Shown in pieces: positions 37,904 through 45,557 of a stretch of DNA of 45,557 bases. This DNA is from Candidatus Eiseniibacteriota bacterium (GTDB lineage: Bacteria; Arandabacterota; Arandabacteria; JAGLYR01), in assembly GCA_023132135.1 (NCBI GenBank), contig JAGLYR010000015.1, forward strand, positions 1 to 45,557, in the 5' to 3' direction. How positions within the stretch are numbered: position 1 is the stretch's first letter; the number at the start of each line of letters is the position of its first letter. Under the pieces are notes generated by a model. It did not search any database, had not been told where the DNA came from, and was given only the letters and a program-made list of their open reading frames with translations. The position numbers and the translations under genes were made by a program.

Positions 37904-38931
37904 GACTGTTTGCGGGGATCCTCCATCATCTGGGCAGGACATCGGGCCTTGTCGTCCTCCTCCTGGTGAGTTGTTCCGGGACGGACAAGTCCGGGTGGGC
38001 GCCTCCCGCGCTGGAGATCTACGCCGCCAGCTACATAGGCGCTGTGGTTCGGAGCCTTGACGGCGGGAAGAACTGGCTCTCCCTTGGTTCGGATCCCAGG
38101 CCACTGAGAGCCTACCGGAAGATGCTGGCCCTCGGGCCCGACGGCGAGGTATACGTTGCCACCTCAGGCGGCGGACTCTATTGCCTCGCGCGGGATAACG
38201 ACCCGTACGTCAAGATCAACCGCGAGCCCAAATCCGAGAACATCAGCGCTCTCCATCTCGATCTTCCGGAAGGTATGCTGTGGATCGGAACCCGGGGGGA
38301 CGGCGTTTTCGCATCCGGCGACGGCGGGGACACCTGGACGCAGAGGAATGACGGGCTGACAGCCTATCATGTGAACTGTCTTGAGGGCGATCCAGGCAAC
38401 CCGTCCCGGATCTATTGCGGGACCAGTGCCGGGCTCTTTGCCCGGGAGCAACAGGGGACCTGGCGTGAGGTCCCGGCGTTCTCGGGTCTCGATGTGCGGG
38501 ATCTGCTGGTCCTGCCCGAGGCAGGTGTGGTCTACGCGGCACTTGGATGGACGGGGACCGGGTCCTGTCTCATGGTCAGCGGCAACGACGGGCTGGCCTG
38601 GGAACCGGCCGACGGGGGACTCCCCCGTTCGACGGTCTCCTGTATGGCCTGTGACCGGTCCGATGGACGAATCCTGGCGGGGACTGCCTCAGGCATCTAC
38701 GAGAGATCCCCCGGGGACAAGCGCTGGAGAAGGAAGGGTAGCAATCTGTCCGACGTTGCGGTGTTGGCGCTGGCCGCGGCGCAAGGCCATTCCTACGCTG
38801 CCACCTCGCAGGGCTTTTTCGGCATCGGTCCCGGAGCCCGACACTGGGTAGAACTGTCCCTGGGACTCAATCCGTCAGCCGTTACGGACGTCATCCTTTG
38901 CTCCCCGGCTCCCACCTCGACGCAACAGTGA
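37900..38931 (+). CDS. Asp-box/BNR-type beta-propeller lipoprotein
   Basis: Lipobox-like LLLVSC; repeats RSLDGGKNWLSL, ASGDGGDTWTQRNDGL, VSGNDGLAWEPADGGL; GTG start overlaps the upstream stop (37900-37903). Confidence 0.75.
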   Translation: MRLFAGILHHLGRTSGLVVLLLVSCSGTDKSGWAPPALEIYAASYIGAVVRSLDGGKNWLSLGSDPRPLRAYRKMLALGPDGEVYVATSGGGLYCLARDNDPYVKINREPKSENISALHLDLPEGMLWIGTRGDGVFASGDGGDTWTQRNDGLTAYHVNCLEGDPGNPSRIYCGTSAGLFAREQQGTWREVPAFSGLDVRDLLVLPEAGVVYAALGWTGTGSCLMVSGNDGLAWEPADGGLPRSTVSCMACDRSDGRILAGTASGIYERSPGDKRWRRKGSNLSDVAVLALAAAQGHSYAATSQGFFGIGPGARHWVELSLGLNPSAVTDVILCSPAPTSTQQ

Positions 38932-40218
38932 TGCGTAGTTGTCCGTTACAACAGCGACGGCTTCCCGCGCGCTTCGCCGCCACTGCTCTCCCATCTGCAT
39001 GAGTTGCATGAGAGGAGAACCCTCGCTCGCAGTATCCAGGGCCCGCTTCGTGTAATACTGTCCCCACGAAACAACACACCCCACGATGAGGCCTATGAAT
39101 CCTGCGATCACCACATTCAACTTCCGCTTCGGGCGAACCCGGATTCCAGGCCGAGCCAGATCCACAACGCTCACGCTGGGCAGATCGCTCGCCTCATCAA
39201 TCTTGGCCTGCTCGAGCCGTGTGGTGAACAGCTTGACGATCTCCTCCTTCGACTTGAGCGCCAGGGTTCTCCTGCCCGCTTCGAAACTCAATTCGGGGAT
39301 CTTCTGGAGGGGAACGTAGAACTCCACATTCCCCTCCCGCTCGTAGGCCACTTTCTCTTCCCTGGAATACGTCAGGCGGTCAATAGCTTTCTGGAGAGCA
39401 CCAATCCTGGCCTGGAGCATGCGAACCGATGAGTGAGCGGAGGAGTAACGCTCCTCCTCCGCCGCTTTCTCGGCCGAGAGTCCAACCCGCTTCGCCTCCA
39501 GTTCGGAGATGAGCTGGATTGTGGCAGAGGCCTGTGCGGTGATGTTGATAGCGCCATGCTTCTCCTGGAACTGCTGCAGCTCAACCTGCGCCAGTTCGAG
39601 CTCCTGATTGGTTCGTTCCAGCCGCTCCTCCAGAAACCGGCGGACCCGCGACGCCGAGGTCACGGTGTTCTCGGTCAGGTATTCATCCAGCACGAGCGCA
39701 TACGTGCTGGCGATGTCCGCCGCGGCGACCGGATCATCCGCCTCGACACTCACTGTGATGAGACCGCCACCGGTGGAGAACCGACCTACGGCTTCCTCGG
39801 TCACGCGAAGCGATTCCCGAAGCCCGTCGATCGCCAGCTGTTCACGGTCGGAGCCGGACATGGGACCCTTCAGCCACTCCGCGCACCCCAGGCGCTCGCT
39901 CACCATCTGCGCTGCGGCCCGGCTGCGAAGAATGGTTGAGTAGAAAACGCCGGCAGATGTGGACGACATGGGCCAGAGAGAGAAGCGCTCCGAGACGTTG
40001 GCCGAGATCGAGCTGGCCGCCGATACCTTCTCCGGCAGGAAGGTCGCCTGCGCCAGATAGGCGGGAGACTGCAGCAGGCTGACCACGACACCCGCCACGA
40101 CCCCGGCGGCGAGCGCCGCCATGACCAGTTTCCCCGATCTCAGCAGCACACAGACGAGCTCGGACACCGAGATGGTCATCTCATCACTTTGCCGTGTGGT
40201 ATCCTGCATCATCCACAA
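38875..40218 (-). CDS. Wzz/PCP family polysaccharide chain-length/co-polymerase protein
   Basis: Two flanking TM segments, long coiled coil, C-term VSVVDLARPGIRVRPKRKLNVVIAGFIGLIVGCVVSW. Confidence 0.88.
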   Translation of the reverse strand: MWMMQDTTRQSDEMTISVSELVCVLLRSGKLVMAALAAGVVAGVVVSLLQSPAYLAQATFLPEKVSAASSISANVSERFSLWPMSSTSAGVFYSTILRSRAAAQMVSERLGCAEWLKGPMSGSDREQLAIDGLRESLRVTEEAVGRFSTGGGLITVSVEADDPVAAADIASTYALVLDEYLTENTVTSASRVRRFLEERLERTNQELELAQVELQQFQEKHGAINITAQASATIQLISELEAKRVGLSAEKAAEEERYSSAHSSVRMLQARIGALQKAIDRLTYSREEKVAYEREGNVEFYVPLQKIPELSFEAGRRTLALKSKEEIVKLFTTRLEQAKIDEASDLPSVSVVDLARPGIRVRPKRKLNVVIAGFIGLIVGCVVSWGQYYTKRALDTASEGSPLMQLMQMGEQWRRSAREAVAVVTDNYASLLRRGGSRGAKDDVRNG

Positions 40219-40227
40219 ACTTTCCAG

Positions 40228-42606
40228 CTATCGCCCGAATGCCTGGTCGAAAAGGTAAACCGTCGTAGCCAGACTGGCGATAACCTGCGCGACATCCGCT
40301 ATCTTTTCCCAGTTGATCGCTTTCTTCTCTTCCTTGAAAGGCACAACGATGATATTGCCCCGCTCAACGCTGGGATCGAACCAGAAACGCCGGGATGTCA
40401 CGACGGCCCCGTTGCTCCGCGTGATTCGCACCTTCCCGCTGTCGGCCCGTTCCAGGTACCCGCCGCACTTCTGAGCGTAGTACCCGGCCGTCTTCCCCGG
40501 AACGAACTTGAGACTCGAAGGTTGAAACACCGCACCCCTCACCTCCACCGTCTCGGGAATCCTTGGCACGTGTATCCGATCGCCATCCTCAAGGATGATG
40601 TCGTCCTGCTCATTCCTATCCAGCACCGCCTTGGAGAAATCCACCACCACCCGTCCCACGTTCTCACGCTCGAGAACGGCGGCGTCCAGGAAAGCCCACT
40701 CCCCCACCCCACCAGCCCGCTGGAACATTTCGGAAAGGGTCTCGTCCGCACGGGAGACAACGTAGGTTCCGGGAAAGCGGACCTCTCCCGTGATCTCCAC
40801 CATATGCGGCACATCCCACTGGGGGATGCGACGTACGAACACTTTGTCACCGGCCTGCAGGAGAACCCCTGGACTGTCGTCCCCACGCCCGGAGACGACA
40901 TCCGTCAGTTTCACAGGAATCACATCATTCCTTCGAGGATCGTCCTTTGTCGGTTGCCGGGTGCGGGAGATTTCCGCCCGCATCAGGTGGGCGCTCTCCC
41001 GGAGTCCCCCGGCCCGGAAAACCAGGTCGCGAAGGGTCATGTTGGAACCCAGCGCGTACCGGCCCGGCCTCCGGATCTCCCCGAAGATCTCGACCTCGTC
41101 GCGATCTTTCATCTCCCAGGCCGAGTACACTCGGACCGAGTCCCTGGGAACCAGCGGAAGGTCAGGTTCCGTTCCCCGGAGAATGGCGCCCAGATCCGGC
41201 GCGAGAAACCGGATCTGTTCATTGGGTTCCGTTCGCTGGATTTCAACCCTCGGGAGATATGCTTCTCCAACCAACCCCTCGGCTGCCGTGATGAGGCCCA
41301 GGAGAGTCATGTCCGGTTTGAGCTCGTAGCGCCCCGGACGCCTGACCGCCCCGCGAATCCAGACTGCGTTTTCGTACCCCTCGAGGACCGGAAGCACGCT
41401 GATCTCATCCCCATCGGACAGCGGCACATTGAACGCGACGGCCAGAGAGTCGGACGGCACGGCATCGATATCCATGATCACATGCTTCTCATTGTCCAGA
41501 ATCCGGTCGATCTGGACACGCTTCAGGTACCCCGTCGCCAGAACCCCACCCGCCATCCGAATCACATCGTCCAGGTCCTCGGAGGGCAGGACCTCGTAGA
41601 TGGCCGGACGTCTCACCTCGCCCCGAAGTGTGACGCGAAAACCAACCGGCGGAACGAAAATGGTGTCTTCGTTTTCCAGACGGAGATCGTAGGTCCGATC
41701 TCCCCTCAGGAGATACTCGTACAGATCGACGATCCCAAGGACTTCGTTGTCCCGTATCAAGCGTATGTTTCGTAGAGAGCCCAGAGCGTTGGGCCCACCC
41801 GCATAGTAGAGGGCGGTGAGAACGGTCGAGAGAGAACTCACCGTGTAGGCGCCGGGTTGAACCACTTCGCCGACCACGTAGACACGCAGCGTGCGGAGCC
41901 GCCCTACCGTCACATGGATACGAATACCCGGATAGAATTTGTTGAAGAGTCCTTTCAGCTCGAGTCGCGCGTCGGCGAGAGTTGTCCCCGACAGGTAGAC
42001 CACGCCGATTTCCCGGATCACAACATGCCCTTCCGGGCTGATGGTCAAACTGTAGTTGAGCTCCGCCGCACCCCAGGTGTTGATGACAACTACATCATCC
42101 GGACCCAGAAGGTAATCCGGCCCGACGGCAACCCGCTCCGGGGGAACGAACGAAGACGGGCCCTGGCCGAACAACCGGTATCCGAATGGTTGGATTTCCC
42201 CTTCCTTCGGCCCCGGGAGCAGCTCACTGACCGGCGTCTTTTCTGCCCGGCTCGAGGGTTCAGCAGGAGCGGGAACCTGGTACGACGGAAGCGGGCTCAT
42301 CCCCGCGCGGCCAGAATCCCCAACCGTGATCTGGCTTTCCAGGAACGGCGCCAGGGCCCCATCAACTTCCGACGGGGAATACCCTCGTTCCAGAAGGATG
42401 CCTCGGGCCTGCCCAGGCGAGATGCCCGACTCTACAAGCCTCTGAGCATCTTCTTTGCTCAGGCCGACCGGGAGTTCCCCGGTACGAGCGCCTGCCTCAC
42501 TCTGCGCGACACACTCCGTCACCGGGATAGCCACCAACAGATGGGCGATGAGTCCCAGTACGGCCAGTGCGGGAAAACCCCACTTCTGTGCTCGCAATCG
42601 AACCAT
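40228..42606 (-). CDS. Wza-like polysaccharide export protein (Poly_export plus about six SLBB domains)
   Basis: YLLGPDDVVVINTWGAAELNYSLTISPEGHVVIREIGVVYLSGTTL; repeated GEVxxPGxYxxxxxxTLxxLxxxAGG units; signal peptide. Confidence 0.9.
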   Translation of the reverse strand: MVRLRAQKWGFPALAVLGLIAHLLVAIPVTECVAQSEAGARTGELPVGLSKEDAQRLVESGISPGQARGILLERGYSPSEVDGALAPFLESQITVGDSGRAGMSPLPSYQVPAPAEPSSRAEKTPVSELLPGPKEGEIQPFGYRLFGQGPSSFVPPERVAVGPDYLLGPDDVVVINTWGAAELNYSLTISPEGHVVIREIGVVYLSGTTLADARLELKGLFNKFYPGIRIHVTVGRLRTLRVYVVGEVVQPGAYTVSSLSTVLTALYYAGGPNALGSLRNIRLIRDNEVLGIVDLYEYLLRGDRTYDLRLENEDTIFVPPVGFRVTLRGEVRRPAIYEVLPSEDLDDVIRMAGGVLATGYLKRVQIDRILDNEKHVIMDIDAVPSDSLAVAFNVPLSDGDEISVLPVLEGYENAVWIRGAVRRPGRYELKPDMTLLGLITAAEGLVGEAYLPRVEIQRTEPNEQIRFLAPDLGAILRGTEPDLPLVPRDSVRVYSAWEMKDRDEVEIFGEIRRPGRYALGSNMTLRDLVFRAGGLRESAHLMRAEISRTRQPTKDDPRRNDVIPVKLTDVVSGRGDDSPGVLLQAGDKVFVRRIPQWDVPHMVEITGEVRFPGTYVVSRADETLSEMFQRAGGVGEWAFLDAAVLERENVGRVVVDFSKAVLDRNEQDDIILEDGDRIHVPRIPETVEVRGAVFQPSSLKFVPGKTAGYYAQKCGGYLERADSGKVRITRSNGAVVTSRRFWFDPSVERGNIIVVPFKEEKKAINWEKIADVAQVIASLATTVYLFDQAFGR

Positions 42607-42672
42607 AGTCTCCCCCCGACACGTACCGGGGATCCCGGTCTCATCCGAGATCCCAATATCCGAATGTTCTCT

Positions 42673-42702
42673 ATCCTATTCGAGAGCCCCGCCAAGTGTC
42701 AA
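42673..42702 (-). promoter_or_regulatory. Promoter for the SLBB/Wzz operon
   Basis: Minus strand: TTGACA (42697-42702), 18-nt spacer, TAGGAT (42673-42678). Confidence 0.65.
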
Positions 42703-42815
42703 GGCCCCTCTAAGAACCAACTAAATGGGCTCTTTCCTTCTGGAGCACACATCGGATTCAGCCAGTCCTCAACCAGAGGAGGGGAACTCGTCCAAAGAGA
42801 GATTGACTGAAGACT

Positions 42816-43649
42816 CTAGGAAACGGGTTTCTCATAGACATACAGAGCTGTGGCACCAAACCGATTGGACAACGGCAAGCGCTCAGCCAACTGGCTGGCA
42901 CGCCGCAGTGCCATGAAAGCCCAGTTAGGCGTGTTCTTCAAAAGAAAAAGGTGGTATTTTGCGCGCACTGGTCTCAACCCGACGCCAGCGCAGTGTCTTT
43001 CGATTTCGTCCTTTGGAACCACGTCGTTCACTTGGACCTGCGAACTCATATAACCCTTCGGGGTCCAAGGGACGTTACTGGGCTTCCATATTGTGTGGCG
43101 ACTCAGTCGCCGGAGCAGTTGCAGGCAACCCAGTACCCTCTTGCCGATCTCCGCGATACCACGAGGGTTAGGCGTCGAGATCACCAGCCGGCCGCCAGGC
43201 TTCAGACAGCGGGCCATCTCGGAGATGGAACTGTGCCTTATCTCCCTAGGGAAATGCTCAATTGCCTCGATACAAGTGACATGGTCAAACTGCTCACTCC
43301 TGAAGGGCAAACTCACCGCGTTCGCGCAACACAGGTTTGCCCCAACACCGGGATTCGCCTCGATCAGCCGCGTGCCAAAACGTAAGCTGATGAGGTCAAG
43401 TTCAATTCCGTAGGCTTTGGCACCGAGAGATCCAAGGAGCATCGCTGTGTATCCCCAGTCGCACCCTACGTCTAGCACGCGGTGGCCTGGCTTGACACCA
43501 AGTTGCTCAAGTGCCTCGACAGGTCGCTTGAAATACTCAATCCATTTTCTCGCGTGGCTTCCCAGAAACCATTCACGAAAGAGAAACGGCTGTCTTTCGG
43601 GATCCTGCAGATCTTGTGGAATTGACAGAGCAAGGTAGCGATCCTTCAT
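42816..43649 (-). CDS. SAM-dependent class I methyltransferase
   Basis: HRVLDVGCDWGYTAMLLGSLGAKAYGIELD, FDHVTCIEAIEHFPRE, MARCLKPGGRLVISTPNP. ATG at 43649 preferred; alternative GTG at 43670. Confidence 0.88.
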   Translation of the reverse strand: MKDRYLALSIPQDLQDPERQPFLFREWFLGSHARKWIEYFKRPVEALEQLGVKPGHRVLDVGCDWGYTAMLLGSLGAKAYGIELDLISLRFGTRLIEANPGVGANLCCANAVSLPFRSEQFDHVTCIEAIEHFPREIRHSSISEMARCLKPGGRLVISTPNPRGIAEIGKRVLGCLQLLRRLSRHTIWKPSNVPWTPKGYMSSQVQVNDVVPKDEIERHCAGVGLRPVRAKYHLFLLKNTPNWAFMALRRASQLAERLPLSNRFGATALYVYEKPVS

Positions 43650-43823
43650 CTCTCCTGTACCTCCCTTCACACGACTTCATATCACTGCCAAAGTAGCAAG
43701 AACCGGCTGAGTGTTGCGAATGAATCCTCCCTAGCGGCAGTCAGATGGCTACCTCTTCGCTCGCTGAGGAGGTATTGGGATCTCCAGCGTCACTGATAGG
43801 TTCCGAGAGCTTTTGCGGCACCC

Positions 43824-43853
43824 ATCCTATTCGAGGATATTGGACTGTGCCAA
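43824..43853 (-). promoter_or_regulatory. Candidate promoter for the minus-strand methyltransferase
   Basis: Minus strand: TTGGCA (43848-43853), 18-nt spacer, TAGGAT (43824-43829); overlaps the 3' side of the wzi-like gene's end region. Confidence 0.5.
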
Positions 43854-43865
43854 GGTACTGACCCT

Positions 43866-45464
43866 CTACTCCAGCAGTCGAAAGCATTTGATTCCGATGC
43901 GGGCGCGGAGAACTGCCGTCAGCTCATCCATGTCTTTCCCCTTCACGTGCCCGAGGTTGGTCGTGCGGGCCCACCCGATCTCAACAAGGAACCACCGGTT
44001 CGCCGAAGGGAAAAACTCCCACGAGCAGGCAAGAGTCGAGCGCTTCTCCACCACACCCAAGGGAAAATCATCGGGGAAGGGCACAACCGACGTTCGCTCG
44101 TCTTCTATGCAACCCTCTCCCTTCCTGGTCCGGCCGAAGTCTACATGCAGCCGCCCGGTCCGCGCAATCTGGTGACTCCACCGGACCCACAGCCCGTCGG
44201 CATCCGGCCCCAGCGGGTGGCCCATGCAGAGACCGTGGTTGAGGTACCGGTTCCACGGCACTGCCTGCCCATAGGTCCACCGGTTGATGCGCGCATACTC
44301 CAGTCCCAGAACCGAGCCACCAAGACCCAGGGGATCCGCCATTTCGCCCCCAACCATGAAACCGATTTCGTTGGGTTCGGCGTCGGGGTCGTACTGGAAA
44401 TCATCCACAAGGTACTCCCCGTACAGACGCAGGCCGCTGCGCGGGTACCAGGACAGGTCTATTGACCAGAAGGGGTTGTCATCGCTCCCGCTGTTCCACT
44501 GTTCGCCGTAGAAGAAAAACACCGGCACCAGGTACCGGATTTCGGGGCGCCGGTTCTCGCCGCCGTAGACAATCACCTCGGACACCGCCACTTCGATGGA
44601 GTGGCAAGGGCGCCATGCAAGACGGTGTCCGGCAAGGTAGCGGGACGCCCGCACCGTAGAATCCCCATTGGGATCGGTCACATCGAATTCATCCAGAACC
44701 GCAGTGAAGGCCGTGCCCTGGAAGCGCGAGAATCTCGCCTCCGCCTTCAGCTGGTCCAAGGGCGGCCCGTACGAAGAGAGAAGCAGTCCCCCATGTTCGC
44801 CCGGGCCCCATTCCATCCGTTCCCGGCCCGCGAGAAATCGCCACCGGGTGGACTGGTAGAGGATGTACGCCGGGTCCGTGACACCCATGACTCTACCCTT
44901 CCACGGTCTCCCAACGACCCCCACATCCGCCTCCGGCCGCGTGTCTATCCAGGACCGGTGGTACAGGGTGGTGTGGGCTCCCAGCCGGAGAGACGCTTCT
45001 CCGATGCCCTGTCCACGCCACTGATCTGTTCCCTGGTCATCCCGGACAAAGCTCCCATCTCCCCGGACTGCCAGGAGGAAAACCGTCGAAGCGGGCGACC
45101 GGCGCGCCTCGATTTCCGGACCGAATTCCCGCTCCAGCGCTTCCAGCAACCAGATCTCGCGGGTGGACAGCTGCGCAGTTCCCCGGGATATCTCGCGCCG
45201 CAGAGCAACCAGACGATCAACGATCTCCCGCGTGGAACTGGGCCGGGCATGCCCGAAATCCACGAGCGGATGGCCGCGGAGCTCCAGCTCCCGGACAAGA
45301 TCGTAAATCCAGGAATCCGTGGGCACATTGCCCTCAACGGCTGCTGCCGTGCCCGGGAAAATTACTAGGGCAAGCGCCAGAGCCACGGCCACCCGAGCGA
45401 CTCGAGGCAGCGCGGCCACAAGCGGTCCCAACACGGCGGATCTCCTTTTAGGGTGCAGGAGCAA
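43866..45464 (-). CDS. Wzi-like outer-membrane capsule assembly protein
   Basis: Signal-peptide-like N-term; beta-barrel-type alternation; RWRFLAGRERMEWGPGEHGGLLLSSYGPPLDQLKAEARFSRFQGTAFTAVLDEFD; genomic context. Confidence 0.75.
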   Translation of the reverse strand: MLLHPKRRSAVLGPLVAALPRVARVAVALALALVIFPGTAAAVEGNVPTDSWIYDLVRELELRGHPLVDFGHARPSSTREIVDRLVALRREISRGTAQLSTREIWLLEALEREFGPEIEARRSPASTVFLLAVRGDGSFVRDDQGTDQWRGQGIGEASLRLGAHTTLYHRSWIDTRPEADVGVVGRPWKGRVMGVTDPAYILYQSTRWRFLAGRERMEWGPGEHGGLLLSSYGPPLDQLKAEARFSRFQGTAFTAVLDEFDVTDPNGDSTVRASRYLAGHRLAWRPCHSIEVAVSEVIVYGGENRRPEIRYLVPVFFFYGEQWNSGSDDNPFWSIDLSWYPRSGLRLYGEYLVDDFQYDPDAEPNEIGFMVGGEMADPLGLGGSVLGLEYARINRWTYGQAVPWNRYLNHGLCMGHPLGPDADGLWVRWSHQIARTGRLHVDFGRTRKGEGCIEDERTSVVPFPDDFPLGVVEKRSTLACSWEFFPSANRWFLVEIGWARTTNLGHVKGKDMDELTAVLRARIGIKCFRLLE

Positions 45465-45491
45465 CGGGAAGTTGTACGGATCCGCTCCGGG

Positions 45492-45557
45492 CTACTTGGC
45501 CCCGTAGCCGAAGAGAACCACTCTGGCCGTCCTCAGCACGATGGCCAGATCCCAGAT
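45492..45557 (-). CDS. 3' end of a bacterial sugar transferase (polyprenyl glycosylphosphotransferase), truncated by the window edge
   Basis: Translation IWDLAIVLRTARVVLFGYGAK* matches the typical C-terminus (DIxIIxxTxxVVLxGxGAx). Confidence 0.75.
   Translation of the reverse strand: MWDLAIVLRTARVVLFGYGAK

Noticed and set aside
42703-42815. Terminator hairpin TCCTC-TGGTT-GAGGA after the methyltransferase
   Set aside because: Stem only 5 bp with no T-run
43650-43815. Possible structured leader upstream of the methyltransferase (e.g. ACCTC...GAGGT stem)
   Set aside because: Only about 5-bp stems visible; not enough to call a riboswitch or ncRNA without covariation
1-45557. tRNA/rRNA genes, transposases, integrases, phage or classical defence genes
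   Set aside because: None recognised in the ORF track or by reading; exhaustive RNA search (tRNAscan, Infernal) was not possible

Overview
45.6-kb bacterial segment with high GC, reading as three blocks. (1) About 82-16237, minus strand: a near-complete dcw cell-wall/division cluster in the order mraZ-rsmH-ftsL-ftsI-murE-murF-mraY-murD-ftsW-murG-murC-ftsQ-ftsA-ftsZ, with many 4-bp start/stop overlaps and no murB or ddl between murC and ftsQ. A sigma70-like promoter carrying a three-copy TGGG array (MraZ-box type) lies upstream of mraZ. (2) About 16524-28507, minus strand: two giant secreted gingipain-like (C25) proteases. Each carries eight FG-GAP/VCBS-type propeller repeats and ends in a NPFNP...FlgD-Ig/T9SS-type C-terminal domain. 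A lipoprotein with an apparent TPR-like region is translationally coupled to the second protease. (3) About 28788 to the end: a surface polysaccharide locus with a Wzx-like flippase, three methyltransferases, two glycosyltransferases, a probable alpha/alpha-barrel protein, a CsaB-like pyruvyl transferase, Wzz-like and Wza/SLBB proteins, a Wzi-like protein, the 3' tip of a sugar transferase, and two secreted accessory proteins (SH3-like and Asp-box propeller). The gene content suggests an FCB-group-like Gram-negative lineage, but taxonomy was not tested. No rRNA, tRNA, CRISPR array or transposase was recognised. Domain calls come from reading motifs in the supplied translations; no database search was run. 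The less routine signals are a duplicated CTP-like motif in FtsZ, a 16-bp tandem repeat just upstream of a C25 promoter, an identical 12-nt element at two polysaccharide-locus promoters, and short repeat families at the dcw edges and junctions.
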